A stretch of 64,000 bases of DNA from NCBI GenBank assembly GCA_963575745.1, contig CAUYUJ010009380.1, positions 52,501 to 116,500 on the forward strand, written 5' to 3'. This DNA comes from Prorocentrum cordatum (taxonomy: Eukaryota; Sar; Dinophyceae; Prorocentrales; Prorocentraceae). A program made the position numbers and the translations under genes. Shown here piece after piece: positions 20,730-31,820 of this stretch. Under the pieces are notes generated by a model. The model searched no databases, was not told the DNA's origin, and was given only the letters and a program-made list of their open reading frames with translations. Within the stretch, counting starts at the first letter, position 1, and the number at the start of each line of letters is the position of its first letter.

Positions 20730-22850
20730 TCCCGGAAGAGTGCCACGCCTGCTAAGCTTTGCGACAGTGTCGTGGGTGGCGGCCGCGCTCAGAGACCCCC
20801 TGTGGTGTCGAGAAAGTGCCACGGCTGCAAAGCTTTGCGCCAGTGTCGTGGATAGCGGCCGAGCTGAGAGACCACCCCCTGCCCACCCCCTTTGGTGTCG
20901 AGAAAGTGCCACGCCTGCTAGGCTTTGCGCCAGTGTCGTGGATGGCGGCCGAGCTGAGAGACCAACCCCTGCGCACCCCCTGTGGTGTCGAGAAAGTGCC
21001 ACGCCTGCTAGGCTTTGCGCCAGTGTCGTGGATAGCGGCCGAGCTGAGAGACCACCCCTGCGCACCCCCTGTGGTGTCGAGAAAGTGCCACGCCTGCTAG
21101 GCTTTGCGCCAGTGTCGTGGATAGCGACCGAGCTGAGAGACCACCCCCTGCGCACCCCCTGTGGTGTCGAGAAAGTGCCACGCTTGCTAGGTTTGCGCCA
21201 GTGTCGTGGATAGCGGCCGAGCTGAGAGACCACCCCCTGCGCACCCCGTGGTGTCGAGAAAGTGCCACGCCTGCTAGGCACCCCCTGTGGTGTCGAGAAA
21301 GTGCCACGCCTGCTAGGCTTTGCGCCAGTGTCGTGGATAGCGGCCGAGCTGAGACCACACCCCCTGCGCACCCCCTGTGGTGTCGAGAAAGTGCCACGCC
21401 TACTAGGCTTTGCGACAGTGTCGTGGATAGCGACCGAGCTGAGAGACCACCCCCTGCGCACCCCCTGTGGTGTCGAGAAAGTGCCACGCTTGCTAGGTTT
21501 GCGCCAGTGTCGTGGATAGCGGCCGAGCTGAGAGACCACCCCCTGCGCACCCCGTGTGGTGTCGAGAAAGTGCCCGCCTGCTAGGCCCCCCTTGGTGTCG
21601 AGAAAGTGCCACGCCTGCTAGGCTTTGCGCCAGTGTCGTGGATAGCTGCCGAGCTGAGAGACCACCCCCTGCGCACCCCCTGTGGTGTCGAGAAAGTGCC
21701 ACGCCTGCTAGGCTTTGCGCCAGTGTCGTGGATGCGGCCGAGCTGAGAGACCCCCCCCTGCGCACCCCCTGTGGTGTCGAGAAAGTGCCACGCCTGCTAG
21801 CCTTTGCGCCAGGTCGTGGATAGCGGCCGAGCTGAGAGACCACCCCCTGCGCACCCCCTGTGGTGTCGAGAAAGTGCCACGCCTGCTAGGCTTTGCGCCA
21901 GTGTCGTGGATGGCGGCCGAGCTGAGAGACCACCCCCTGCGCACCCCCTGTGGTGTCGAGAAAGTGCCACGCCTGACTAGGCACCCCCTGTGGTGTCGAG
22001 AAAATGCCCGCCTGATAGGGACTTTGCGCCAGTGTCGTGGATAGCGGGCCGAGCTGAGAGACCAACCCCCTGCCAACCCCCTTTGTTGTCGAGAAAGTGC
22101 CATGCCTACTAGGCTTTGCGACAGCAGTGTCGTGGATAGCGGCCGAGCTGAGAGACCACCCCCTGCGCACCCCCTGTGGTGTCGAGAAAGTGCCACGCCT
22201 ACTAGGCTTTGCGACAGTGTCCTGGATAGCGACCGAGCTGAGAGACCACCCCCTGCGCACCCCCTGTGGTGTCGAAGAAGTGCCACGTCTGCTAGGCTTT
22301 GCGCCAGTGCCGTGGATAGCGGCCGAGCTGAGAGACCACCCCCTGCGCACCCCCTGTGGTGTCGAGAAAGTGCCACGCCTGCTAGGCTTTGCGCCAGTGT
22401 CGTGGATAGCGGCCGAGCTGAGAGACCACCCCCTGCCCACCCCCTTTGGTGTCGAGAGAGTGCCACGCCTGCTTTGGCTGTGCGCCAGTGTCGTGGATAG
22501 GGACCGCGGTGAGAGCACCACCCCCGCCCCCTGCGCACCCCCTGTGGTGTCGAGAAAGTGCCACGCCTGCTAGGCTTTGCGCCAGTGTCGTGGATAGCGG
22601 CCGAGCTGAGAGACCACCCCCTGCGCACCCCCTGTGGTGTCGAGAAAGTGCCACGCCTGCTAGGCGCCAGTGTCGTGGATAGGGTCGCGGTGTGAGACCA
22701 CCCCCTGCGCACCCCCTGTGGTGTCGAGAAAGTGCCACGCCTGTAACGCTTTGCCACGCCTGCTAGGCTTTGCGCCAGTGTCGTGGATAACGGCCGAGCT
22801 GAGAGACCAACCCCTGCCCACCCCCTGTGGTGTCGAGAAAGTGCCACGAG
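20730..22850 (+). repeat. 90-bp tandem repeat array
   Basis: About 23 units contain GTGGTGTCGAGAAAGTGCCA, CGCCTGCTAGGCTTTGCGCC and AGTGTCGTGGATAGCGGCCG. Several units are truncated (near 21250, 21570, 21980, 22660) or carry small indels. Units are less uniform than in the 77-bp array, which suggests an older array. Open frames on both strands are period artefacts. Confidence 0.97.
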
Positions 22851-23080
22851 CTGTGCTGTGCTGTGCTGAGCTGAGCCGTGCTGGGCTGTGCTGAGCCGTG
22901 CTGAGCTGAGCCGAGCTGTGCTGTGCTGAGCTGAGCTGTGCTGTGCTGAGCTGAGTTGAGCTGATCTGAGCAGTGCTGTGACGAGGGGGGGAAGAGTGAA
23001 GTGTGTGTGTGTGTGAGAGTGAGGGGAGGAAGAAAGAGAGAGGAGGGCGGGTGTGGGTGAGACGCGGGTGCGGCGCGGGT
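22851..23080 (+). repeat. GCTGT/GCTGA pentamer satellite, then GT- and GA-rich tract
   Basis: The 5-bp repeats GCTGT, GCTGA and GCCGT run to about 22985 and begin exactly where the last 90-bp unit breaks off. A GTGTGTGTGT and GAGG tract follows. Confidence 0.92.
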
Positions 23081-23790
23081 GGGAAGAAAACCAGAACCCC
23101 ACGAAGCATGTGGGGAACAAGCAAAACGCTCGAGACATCCCGGCCATTTTGGCGCGGACGGAGGCCGTGCAATCCCCCTGGCGGCCCCCCCTCAGGAGGC
23201 GCCTCGCACGAGACATCCTCAAACTCTGCTCCGAAAGCGGAGGATGTCGGGCACCAAAACCGGCAAACCGCCTGAGCCATCCCAGCCATTTGGGTGCGAA
23301 CGGAGGCCGTGCAATACCCCTGGCGTCCCCCCCCTTAAGAGTGCTAAAACCAGCAAGCCGCTCGAGACATCCTCCTCATCTGCTCATCGTTGTTATCAGC
23401 ATCAGCATCACCATTATCATCACCATCATCATCATCATCATCAACATCATCATCATCAACAACATCATCACCATCATACTCATCCATCATTCACCATCAC
23501 CGTCATACTCACATCATACTCTCACCATACCATGGTCATCATCATGACCATCATCATCATCATTGTCTAGTGCAGAGAGGCGGGAGGGGAGGGTCATCGT
23601 CATCGTCATCGTCATCATCATCATCATTGTTATCATCACCATCACCATCACCATCATCATCATCACACTCATCCATCATTCACCATCGCCATCATACTCA
23701 CAGCATGCTCTCACCATGCCATGGTCATCATCATGGCATGGGTGGTCCGGCGCGGTTGGAGAATAACAAGAACCCCATCCTTTAGATATG
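23081..23790 (-). repeat. Inverted copy of composite-repeat head
   Basis: Read on the minus strand it has the header with CCCCAT..GGATGGGG and TTCTTGTTATTCTCC, GATG microsatellite with a second CTAGACAATG start, GAGGATGTCTCGAGCGG blocks and finally the array header GTTCCCCACATG. It shows that the composite unit is present in both orientations. Confidence 0.8.
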
Positions 23791-24227
23791 GGGAATCACT
23801 TTAATAGTTCCTGACGGTTGCCCATCCAATGCTTCAAGCACACATCGCAAGTGATTGAAATGTAGTTCGCACTTCCATTGGAGTTTGTTCGAAGAATCTT
23901 ACGAGGGAGATTCCAGGGTCAATATCCAGCATATCAGACCCATCATGCTTGACCGAGCTATGGCGCATATCATGTGTAGTTTCTGACATCGATACTGGCC
24001 GCGTACAACCCCTCACGATTTGACGTTATACGAGTCATCGAATGCATTCACTGGATGGTTCACCAATGTAGCCCCCTGACAGCAGAACCACTCACGGTTT
24101 GCCACAGCCATCTGCCCACCAGGGAATGCAATCTCTGCCACAATCATATTAATCAATGGGCTGTCCATTGCTTGTGAGGAAGCAAGCCTTGTACTTCAAG
24201 TGAGGAAGCAAACCTTGTTCTTCAAGT
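23791..24227. other. Unique island, no gene recognised
   Basis: A minus-strand frame of 60 codons (24016 to 23834) has ordinary composition but no motif. I see nothing else. Confidence 0.35.
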
Positions 24228-24434
24228 CTGTTTCCCCACATCCTGAGTGGGGTTCTTGTTTTCCCAAAACATCCTCTCCTCCTCCTCCTCCTCCTCCTCC
24301 TCCTCCTCCTCCTCCCGCTTCCTCCACCATCCCATACTGTATCATACCATACCAATACCATGCCACTCCATACCATACCTTACCATACCATACCATGCAT
24401 CCACCATCCCATACCATACCATGCCTTTCCTCAC
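24228..24434 (+). repeat. Array header, (CCT)n and CCATA pentamer satellite
   Basis: The same module order as at 7260-7470: CCCACATCCTGAGTGGG header, here followed by (CCT)n at 24277-24313, then CATACC pentamers. Confidence 0.85.
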
Positions 24435-25137
24435 ACCATGTTATTTATCAGGTTTCGTGCCCCTCCCACCCCTCCAGGGAGGCCCCGCCTGAGCGAGCAG
24501 GGTATTCGCACACCATGTTATTTATCAGGTGTCGCGCCCCTCCCACCCCTCCAGGGAGGCCCCGCCTGAGCGAACAGGGTATTTGCAACACCATGTTATT
24601 TATCAGGTTTCGTGCCCCTCCCACCTCTCCAGGGAGGCCCCGCCTGAGCGAGCAGGGTATCGAAAACCATGTTATTTATCAGGTTTCGTGCCCCTCCCAC
24701 CCCTCCAGGGAGGCCCCGCCTGAGCGAGCAGGGTATTCGCACACCATGTTGTTTATCATGTTTCGTGCCCCTCCCACCCCTCCAGGGAGGCCCCGCCTGA
24801 GCGAACAGGGTATTCGCACACCATGTTATTTATCAGGTTTCGTGCCCCTCCCACCTCTCCAGGGAGGCCCCGCCTGAGCGAGCAGGGTATTCGCACACCA
24901 TGCTATTTATCAGGTTTCGTGCCCCACCCATCCCTCCAGGGAGGCCCCGCCTGAGCGAGCAGGGTATTCGCACACCATGTTATTGATCAGGTTTCGTGCC
25001 CCTCCCACCCCTCCAGGGAGGCCCCACCAGAGCGGGAAGGGTGTTTGCACACCATGTTATTTATCATGTATCCTGCCCATCCCACCCCTCCAGGGAGGCC
25101 CCGCCTGAGCGAGCAGGGTATTCGCACACCATGTTAT
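24435..25137 (+). repeat. 77-bp tandem repeat array (array 2, left part)
   Basis: Nine units of the 77-bp family in a variant form (TTATTTATCAGGTTTCGTGC, GAGCGAGCAGGGTATTCGCA). The last three units carry distinctive variants (CACCCATCC; CCACCAGAGCGGGAAGGG; GTATCCTGCCCATCCC). The array stops within CATGTTAT. Confidence 0.95.
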
Positions 25138-25549
25138 CCCACCAGCCCTTTGGGCGTGAGTGGTTTAGGGAGCTCTCTCTGTTCTCAACCCCCCATCTTC
25201 CCCTTCGGGGAGGGGTTTACCCCTCCCCCTACCCCCTCCCCCTGGACCTGGAAAGGGCGGGCCGAGTGGTGGCAAGGGGGTCTTTTTCGACTCCTGGGAG
25301 GGCCAAAAAACGACGACCCTCACGAGGATTATGGCCCCGAGGGGGGGGGGCAGTTTGGCGCCTCAGACCGTCTTTGAAGCAACAAACATTGATTTTACTA
25401 CGGTTTTGGCCCCATTTTGGCCTTCTGAGGGGGCCGCGCTCCTCTTCCTTCATAGCAAAATCATTGATTTTACGAAGGGTTTGGGCTCATTTTGTCTTTC
25501 TCCGGGGCCAGCGCTCATTTGCGCTTCTGAGGAGGTCGCAAGAGGCCCC

Positions 25550-25775
25550 AAGATGGTCCCAAGAGGCCCCCAGGAGGCCCCCAAGAGGCCTCCAAGAGGC
25601 CCCCAAGAGGCCCCCAAGAGGCCCAAGAGGTCCCCAAGAGGCTCCCAAGAGGCCCCCAAGAGGCCCCAAGAGGCTCCAAGAGGCCCCCAAGAGGCCCCCA
25701 AGAGGCCTCCAAGATGCACCCAAGAGGCCCCAAGAGGCCCCAAGAGGCCCCCCAAGAGGCCCCACGAGGAGCCCT
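25550..25775 (+). repeat. CCCAAGAGGCC minisatellite
   Basis: Repeats of about 12 bp, AAGAGGCCCCCA. Homologous tracts lie at 26195-26360 and 26780-27000. This is the same motif, in reverse orientation, as the CTTGGGGCC repeats at 48-61 kb. Confidence 0.95.
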
Positions 25776-26165
25776 CACACCAGAACGAGAGACCCCGAAC
25801 GACTCACACCACGAGGAGCCCGAACGACTCACACCAGGAGGAGGAGCCCGAACGACTCACCCCAGGACAAGGGGCCCCAACGACTCACACCACGAGGAGC
25901 CCGAACGACTCACACACCAGGAGGGGCCCGAGCGACGCACACCAGGACGAGCGGCCCGAACGACTCACACCACGAGGAGCCCGAACGACCCACACGCAAG
26001 GAGGCGCCCGCACGACTCACACCAGGACGAGGGGCCCGAACGACTCACACTATTAGGAGCCCGAACGACTCGCACACAAGGAGGGTCCCGAACGACGCAC
26101 ACCCGGACGAGGGGCCCGAACGTCTCACACCACGAGGAGCCCGAACGACTCACACACAATGGGGG
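25776..26165 (+). repeat. GAGCCCGAACGACTCACACC minisatellite
   Basis: Repeats of about 24-27 bp (GGGCCCGAACGACTCACACC plus AGGACGAG or ACGAGGA). The second copy runs at about 27003-27415. Confidence 0.95.
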
Positions 26166-27613
26166 GCCCGAGGTACTCACTCAAGGAAGGACGAGGCCCC
26201 CAGGAGGCTCCCAAGAGGCCTCCAAGAGGCCCCCAAGAGGCCCCCAAGAGACCCCCAAGAGGCCCCCAAGAGGCCCCAAGAGCATCCAATAGGCCCCCAA
26301 GAGGCCAAGAGGCCCCAAGACGCCCCAAGAGGCCCCCAAGAGGCCCCAAAGAGACCCCCAAGTCCTTCATAGCAAAATCCCACCAGCCCTTTGGGCGTGA
26401 GTGGTTTAGATAGCCCGCTCTGTCCTCAACCCCCCTTCTTCCCCTTCGGGGAGGGGTTTACCCCTCCCCCTACCCCCTCCCCTGGACCTGGAGAGGGCGG
26501 GCCGAGTGGTGGCAAGGGAGTCTTTTTCGACTCCCGGGAGGGCCAAAAAACGACGACCCTCACGAGGATTCTGGCCCCGACGGGGGGACGCAGTTTGGCC
26601 CCTCTGCTCTTCTCTGACGCCAAAACCATTGATTTTACGATGGTGTTGGCCCCCATTTTGGCCTTCTGAGGGGGCAGCGCTCCTCGTCCTTCATAGCAAA
26701 ATCATTTCTTTTACGAACGTTTTGGGCTCATTTTGTCATTCTCAGGGGGCAGCTCTCACTTGCGCTTCTGAGGAGGTCGCAAGAGGCCCCAAGATGGCCC
26801 CAAGAGGCCCCCAGGAGGCCCCCAAGAGGCCTCCAAGAGGCCCCCCAGAGGCCCCCAAGAGGCCCCAAGAGGCCCCAAAGAGGCCCCCAAGAGGCCCCCA
26901 AGAGGCCCCACGAGGCCCCAAGAGACCCCCAAGAGGCCCCCAAGAGGCCCCAAAGAGGCCCCCAAGAGGCCCCACGAGGCTCCAAGAGGCCCCCAAGGGG
27001 CCCCACGAGGAGCCCGAACGACTCACACCAGGACGAGGGGCCCGAACGACTCACACCACGAAGAGCCCGAACGACTCACACCAGAAGGAGGGGCCCGAAC
27101 GACCCACACCAGGACGAGGCGCCCGAACGACTCACACCACGAGGAGCCCGAACGACTCACACCACGACGAGGGCCCCGAACGACTCACACCACGAGGAGC
27201 CCGAACGAGTCACACCAGGAGGAGGGGCCCGAACGACTCACACCAGGACGAGGGGCCCGAACAACTCACACCACGAGAAGCCCGAACGACTCACACCAGG
27301 ACGAAGAGCCCGAACGACTCACACCACGAAGAGCCCGAACGACTCACACCAGGAAGAAGGGCCCGAACGACTCACACCAGGACGAGAAGCCCGAACGACT
27401 CAAACCACGAGGAGCGCTTTCTCTCCCTCCTCCTCCGCCTCGTCCTTCTCCCGCTCCCACCACAAGGAGGATGTACAAGGAGGCGGGAGGAAGGAGGAAC
27501 AGGGGAGATATGCGGGGGCAGGCGGAAACACGCCTGAAAAACACGACTGTCGGCATGCTTCGCAAGAGTTGCTGTTTTGAGATGGGCTGGTGGGGATACG
27601 CGAAGCGTGAAGA

Positions 27614-29650
27614 ATTTATAAGTTTTCGTGCCTCTCCCACCCCTCCAGGGAGGCCCAGCCTGAGCAAGCAAGGTATTCGAACACCATGTTATGTATCAGG
27701 TTTCGTGCCCCTCCCACCTCTCCAGGGAGGCCCCGCCTGAGCGAGCAGGGTATTCGCACACCATGTTATTTATCAGGTTTCGTGCCCCTCCCACCCCTCC
27801 AGGGGGGCCCCGCCTGAGCGAGCAGGGTATTCGCACACCATATTATGTATCAGGTTTCGTGCCCCTCCCACCCCTCCAGGGAGGCCCCGCCTGAGCGAGC
27901 AGGGTATTCGCACACCATGTTATTTATCAGATTTCGTGCCCCTCCCACCCCTCCAGGGAGGACCCGCCTGAGCGGGCAGGGTATTCGCACACCATGTTAT
28001 TTATCAGGTTTCGTGCGCCTCCCACTCCTCCAGAGGGGCAGGGTATTCGCACACAATGTTATTTATCAGGTTTCGTGCCCCTCCCACCCCTCCAGGGAGG
28101 CCCCGCCTGAGCGAGCAGGGTATTCGCACACAATGTTATTTATCAGGTTTCGTGCCCCTCCCACCCCTCCAGGGGGGGCCGCCTGAGCGAGCAGGGTATT
28201 CGCAGACCATGTTATTTATCAGGTGTCGTGCCCCTCCCACCCCTCCAGGGAGGCCCCGCCTGAGCGAGCAGGGTATTCGCACACCATGGTATTTATCAGG
28301 TTTCGTGCCCCTCCCACCCCTCCAGGGAGGCCCCGCCTGAGCGGGCAGGGTATTCGCACACCATGTTATTTATCAGGTTTCGTGCCCCTCCCACCCCTCC
28401 AGAGGGGCCCCGCCTGAGCGAGCAGGGTATTCGCACACCATGTTATTTATCAGGTTTCGTGCCCCTCCCACCCCTCCAGGGGGGCCCCGCCTGAGCGAGC
28501 AGGGTATTCGCACACCATGTTATTTATCAGGTTTCGTGCCCCTCCCACCTCTCCAGGGAGGCCCCGCCTGAGCGAGCAGGGTATTCGCACACCATGTTAT
28601 TTATCAGGTTTCGTGCCCCTCCCACCCCTCCAGGGAGGCCCCGCCTGAGCGAGCAGGGTATTCGCACACCATGATATTTATCAGGTTTCCTGCCCCACCC
28701 ATCCCTCCAGGGAGGCCCCGCCTGAGCGAGCAGGGTATTCGCACACCATGCTATTTATCAGGTTTCGTGCCCCTCCCACCCCTCCAGGGAGGCCCCACCA
28801 GAGCGGGAAGGGTGTTCGCACACCATGTTATTTATCAGGTATCCTGCCCATCCCACCCCTCCAGGGAGGCCCCGCCTGAGCGAGCAGGGTATTCGCACAC
28901 CATGTTATTTATAAGTTTTCGTGCCTCTCCCACCCCTCCAGGGAGGCCCAGCCTGAGCAAGCAAGGTATTCGCACACCATGTTATTTATCAGGTTTCGTG
29001 CCCCTCCCACCCCTCCAGGGAGGCCCCGCCTGAGCGAGCAGGGTATTCGCACACCATGTTATTTATCAGGTTTCGTGCCCCTCCCACCCCTCCAGGGAGG
29101 CCCCACCAGAGCGGGCAGGGTATTCGCACACCATATTATTTATCAGGTTTCGTGCCCCTCCACCCCTCCAGGGAGGCCCCACCAGAGCGGGCAGGGTATC
29201 CGCACACCATGTTATTTATCAGGTTTCGCGCCCCTCCCAACATTCCAGGGAGGCCCCGCCAGAGCGGGCAGGGTATTCGCACACCATATGATTTATCAGG
29301 TTTCATGCCCCTCCCACCCCTCCAGGGAGGCCCCACCAGAGCGGGCAGGGCATTCGCACACCATATTATTTATCAGGTTTCGTGCCCCTCCCGCCACTCC
29401 AGGGAGGCCCCGCCTGAGCGGGCAGGGTATTCGCACGCCATAGTTTATTATTAGGTTTCGTGCCGTTCCCGCCCCTCCAGGGAGGCCCCACCAGAGCGGG
29501 CAGGGCATTCGCACACCATGTTATTTATCAGGTGTCGTGCCCCTCCCACCCCTCCAGGGAGGCCCCACCAGAGCGGGCAGGGTATCCGTACACCATATTA
29601 TTTATCAGGTTTCGTGCCCCTCCCACCCCTCCAGGGAGGCCCCACCAGAG
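27614..29650 (+). repeat. 77-bp tandem repeat array (array 2, right part)
   Basis: About 26 units. The GCCTGAGCGAGCAGGG form dominates to about 29030 and a CCACCAGAGCGGGCAGGG form thereafter. The variant at 27614-27690 recurs at 28908-28985, so a block of about 1.3 kb was duplicated within the array. Confidence 0.95.
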
Positions 29651-29935
29651 CGCAGACAAGAAGCAATGGAACCCCGTATCATCTTTATGTGGGGAACTCC
29701 GTTAGCATAATTTTGAACAGCGGCGCGTACGATCCTGAACTGAACAAAAAGGCAAATGATGGTGCTGATGGTGATGGTGGTCATCATCATTGCATGCCAT
29801 CTCTCTTTATAAATATATGTGTATGTGTATATGTGTGTATATGTCTGTACATATATGCGCTTCAAATTCGCCGGCCCAACGGGCCAGAGGTGTTCTAAGA
29901 TCTCCGGTAGCAGGTGAACAGTATTTCTAGTTTGC
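29651..29935 (+). other. Array tail motif, short GATGGT tract and TATGTG-rich sequence
   Basis: TTTATGTGGGGAACTCCG at about 29680 repeats the boundary after array 1. ATATATGTGTATGTG-type sequence follows at 29810-29860. No gene is seen. Confidence 0.65.
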
Positions 29936-30700
29936 GCGCGCGTGGCGGCCCCTGGGGACCCCTGTAAGAGAAGGACCCCGGCCGATGCCCGGGCGATGCC
30001 CGGCTGACTCCCCCAAGGCGCTCCCAGGAGCGCGCCAAGAGGGCGCCAGGACGCCCCCTAGACGGTCCAGAGGGCCCCGAGTCGCCGAAAGATCGTTCCG
30101 AGGGCCCCAAGAGGCGCCCAAGACGGTCCAAGTCGTCGAACGATCGGTGGCTTCCAGACGGCCCACGACGCGTACAAGACCCTCGAAGAGGGCACCAAGG
30201 GGCCTGCCAAGATAGCCCCAAGAGGGCCCCGAGAGGCCAACATCGTCAATTTTACGATAGTGTTTGAAAGACTTTAGCCTTCTCGCCTTTTCGGCCCTCC
30301 AACGCTCCAAGACGGCCCAAGAGGCTCCCAAGACCACCCCAAGACGGCCCAAGAAGCCTTCAAGAGGGCCCCTCAACGGCCCAAGATGGCCCCAAGACAG
30401 CTCAAGAGGCGCCCAAGACGGCCCAAGAGGGTCCCAAAACGGCCCCAAGAGGGGCCCAAGAAGGGGACCAGCAACCGGAAAGTCAGCCTTCAGCCCCAAG
30501 AGGCCCACAGGAAGCCTCAAGAGGCCCCCAGGAGGCCCCAAGGGGCCCCCAGGAGGCCTCAAGGGGCCCCCAAGAGGCACCCCAAGAAGCCCCAAGAGGT
30601 CCCAAGAGGTCCCCAAGAGGTCACAAGACGGCCCCCAAGAGGCCTCAAAACTGCCTCCCAGAGGCCCCCGAGAGGCCAACCACGAGAGGCCAACCAACAT
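29936..30700 (+). repeat. Degenerate CCAAGAGGCCC minisatellite
   Basis: Imperfect 10-12-bp repeats (CCCAAGACGGCCCAAGAGG) over 760 bp. It resembles the sequence found between PPR exons on the right of the window. Confidence 0.85.
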
Positions 30701-31820
30701 CCATGAGGCTTCTGACCCAACGTTGGCGGGATGGGCTGAAGGTCAATAGAAAATTAGACACCCCCCACCCAGCAGCACCGCATTGGCAGCGCTCGGGCAA
30801 GTGGCAGCACTCCAATTGGCACGCACCGCCTTCGAAAAATGGCAGCCGCTTACCGGCACCAACCACATTGACAACAACACCCCGACAAACGACAGCGGCG
30901 AGGCAACATGGGCCGGCGGAATGAGCGAAGCGATTAAATAACAGGGAAGCAGAGACTGATACGGTTTGCTGAGGAGCGGCGAGACATTGTCAGGGGATGA
31001 TGAAGGAAAGGCCACTAGCCAGACACCCAAATCTAGAACCCAACCGCCCAAAATCAATGAGCAGAGCTTGGGAGCCCGGCCACAAAAGAAACTGTGGCGT
31101 CAAAGGAGGTTACTATACATCACCACCGCCGTGCCTGGTCAGGGTCATCCTGCGCCTGAAGATTGCCTACACGCCATCCTTGCCTCGGCAAAGGGGGCGT
31201 ATACTTTGATCCTGAGCCTGGGGGATCGGCCTTGCCAGAATCCCCAGACATCCATTTTTATGATCAAGCCGCGTGCCCCAGAAGTCTCGACCCCGTCCCA
31301 AGGGGCAGCATTTCCTCTCGGAGCCATCTCTGATTGTCCCAGGGCCCGAGAATGCCACCGCAAGCAGAAGTCGGGCAGAGCGCCGCGGCTGAGAAGATCA
31401 ATCCGTTGGAGGTCCGTGTCGGTGTAAGGAGGCCGATGCGGCCGGACCTATCAAAGACATGCGGCTCTCCGCAGGCCAAACTGAAGAACATTCGTGGGCA
31501 CCTCCCCCCCCGGATGCCCCAGAGCACAAGAGCATCCTGCAAGCACGGAGAACATGAGGCATCCTCCCCGGATGCTATACTCGGGCCGGGCGAAAGGGGG
31601 GGGATAGCAAAGGGGGGGGGTGAAAATCAGCTCACGTAGCTGCTTTTCCCTGCGCCTCCCGGCGCGGGAGGCGGCTATGTATCGAAGAATGGGCCCCTCG
31701 GTGGGGCCGAAACCAGCTGCATGCAGCAGATTTCGTAAACACCCCTTTCCCAATCCCCCCCCCCTTTCGTCCGGCCCCATATACATCGGTCCGACCGTAC
31801 GGTTGGCGTCCCCCGACCAC
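30701..31820. other. No recognised gene
   Basis: This is mixed-composition sequence. Open frames of 90-150 codons on both strands (for example 30966-31427 plus) lack ATG starts or motifs. Further helicase exons downstream of 31821 would be expected here or beyond, but I could not identify any. Confidence 0.4.

Larger units (their letters stand above)
25138..27613 (+). mobile_element. 2.5-kb insertion interrupting the 77-bp array
   Basis: The left array ends ...CATGTTAT and the right array starts ATTTATAAGTTTTCGTGCC. The uninterrupted order of exactly these variants occurs at about 28838-28960 (CATGTTATTTATAAGTTTTC). The intervening DNA is therefore an insertion or replacement. It holds two tandem 1.0-1.24-kb units (25138-26374 and 26378-27417) starting CCCACCAGCCCTTTGGGCGT, plus 200 bp of other sequence. 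No transposase or terminal inverted repeat is evident and any target duplication is at most a few bases. The long open frame through it is minisatellite-derived. Confidence 0.65.

Noticed and set aside
23125-23160. CGGCCATTTTGGCGCGG as a second spliced leader
   Set aside because: Only the GCCATTTTGGC core matches, and the position corresponds to the TGGCGGGGATGTCTC block of the composite repeat.
24996-26372. Long plus-strand open frame of about 458 codons
   Set aside because: It runs through the 77-bp repeat and two minisatellites, and its composition (repeated Pro-Arg-Gly-Pro-Gln-Glu-Ala) is a direct translation of the minisatellite.
30966-31542. Open frames on both strands downstream of the helicase exons
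   Set aside because: No ATG at the plus-strand start, no helicase or RNase III motif, and no consistent splice extension from exon D.
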